NCBI RefSeq assembly: GCF_037997115.1
Contig: NZ_CP150484.1
Location: forward strand, 2,785,114-2,828,573
Length of the DNA: 43,460 bases
Direction of reading: 5' to 3'
Source of the DNA: Amycolatopsis coloradensis
Lineage (GTDB): Bacteria; Actinomycetota; Actinomycetes; Mycobacteriales; Pseudonocardiaceae
Below, piece by piece: positions 43,411 to 43,460 of the stretch; the stretch's first letter is position 1, and every line of letters begins with the position of its first letter. The notes below the pieces were generated by a model. That model worked only from the letters and a program-made list of their open reading frames with translations. It was not told the origin of the DNA and did no database searches. A program made the position numbers and the translations under genes.

Positions 43411-43460
43411 GCGTTTGGCCATGATCCGCACGGCCTCGTCCCGGTTCTGCTTGATCCACT
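43393..43460 (-). CDS. C-terminal end of an unidentified gene (partial)
   Basis: The last 21 codons of a gene entering from the right: WIKQNRDEAVRIMAKRGAYSR followed by TGA (43395-43393). Codon use is in line with the surrounding genes. Too short to identify; helical and basic. Confidence 0.5.
   Translation of the reverse strand, partial: WIKQNRDEAVRIMAKRGAYSR

Overview
The window is high-GC chromosomal DNA with actinomycete gene style: many GTG starts, 4-nt stop/start overlaps, and -10 hexamers of the form TANNNT lying 6-8 nt in front of start codons (leaderless mRNAs). Gene content and the order fumC - glpX - xseB - xseA - lipid-droplet protein - ispH - DUF6542-like gene - ychF resemble the Mycobacterium tuberculosis Rv1098c-Rv1112 block, and phhB, a mutT2-like gene and typA resemble the Rv1159A-Rv1165 block. 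I infer a pseudonocardial actinomycete of Amycolatopsis type; the genus is not proven by the sequence.

Layout. 1-2278: partial XRE regulator, divergent EamA exporter, and a SRPBCC/TetR divergent pair sharing one 21-bp operator. 2275-6687: fumarase, ferredoxin/flavodoxin-NADP reductase-like flavoprotein, trypsin-like secreted protease, class II FBPase. 6772-9318: tightly overlapping operon for exonuclease VII (xseA, an unknown small gene, xseB) headed by a lipid-droplet-associated protein, divergent from ispH. 10574-20577: DUF6542-like membrane protein, then a DNA-repair neighbourhood (rmuC, sbcD-sbcC, ogt, ada-alkA) interrupted by a complete IS481-like element inserted exactly in the centre of a palindrome between sbcC and ogt. 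20683-26099: ychF followed by an accessory island of poorly known, translationally coupled genes ending in an ankyrin-repeat protein, and containing a broken immunity-like gene. 26146-29716: Tat-exported M28 peptidase, small membrane proteins, a RHH/Doc toxin-antitoxin pair fused by overlap to an HxlR regulator, and phhB. 29792-33482: thiamine-type ABC importer (thiB-thiP-thiQ). 33568-38712: LolA-like protein plus ABC-2 exporter, divergent from an OmpR-type two-component system with 11-bp direct repeats in the shared promoter. 38736-43460: mutT2-like Nudix gene, a 406-bp inverted-repeat element, trpS controlled by a complete Trp-leader attenuator, a YciI protein, a tiny Cys-rich protein next to an iron-box-like palindrome, typA, and the 3' end of one more gene.

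The most notable non-coding signals are: the trpS attenuator with a leaderless leader peptide carrying tandem Trp codons; the IS insertion that split a bidirectional terminator-like palindrome; a family of TGAAGG...CCTTCA palindromes that often supply the stop codon of the preceding gene; and a recurrent leaderless promoter layout. I saw no rRNA, tRNA or CRISPR array.
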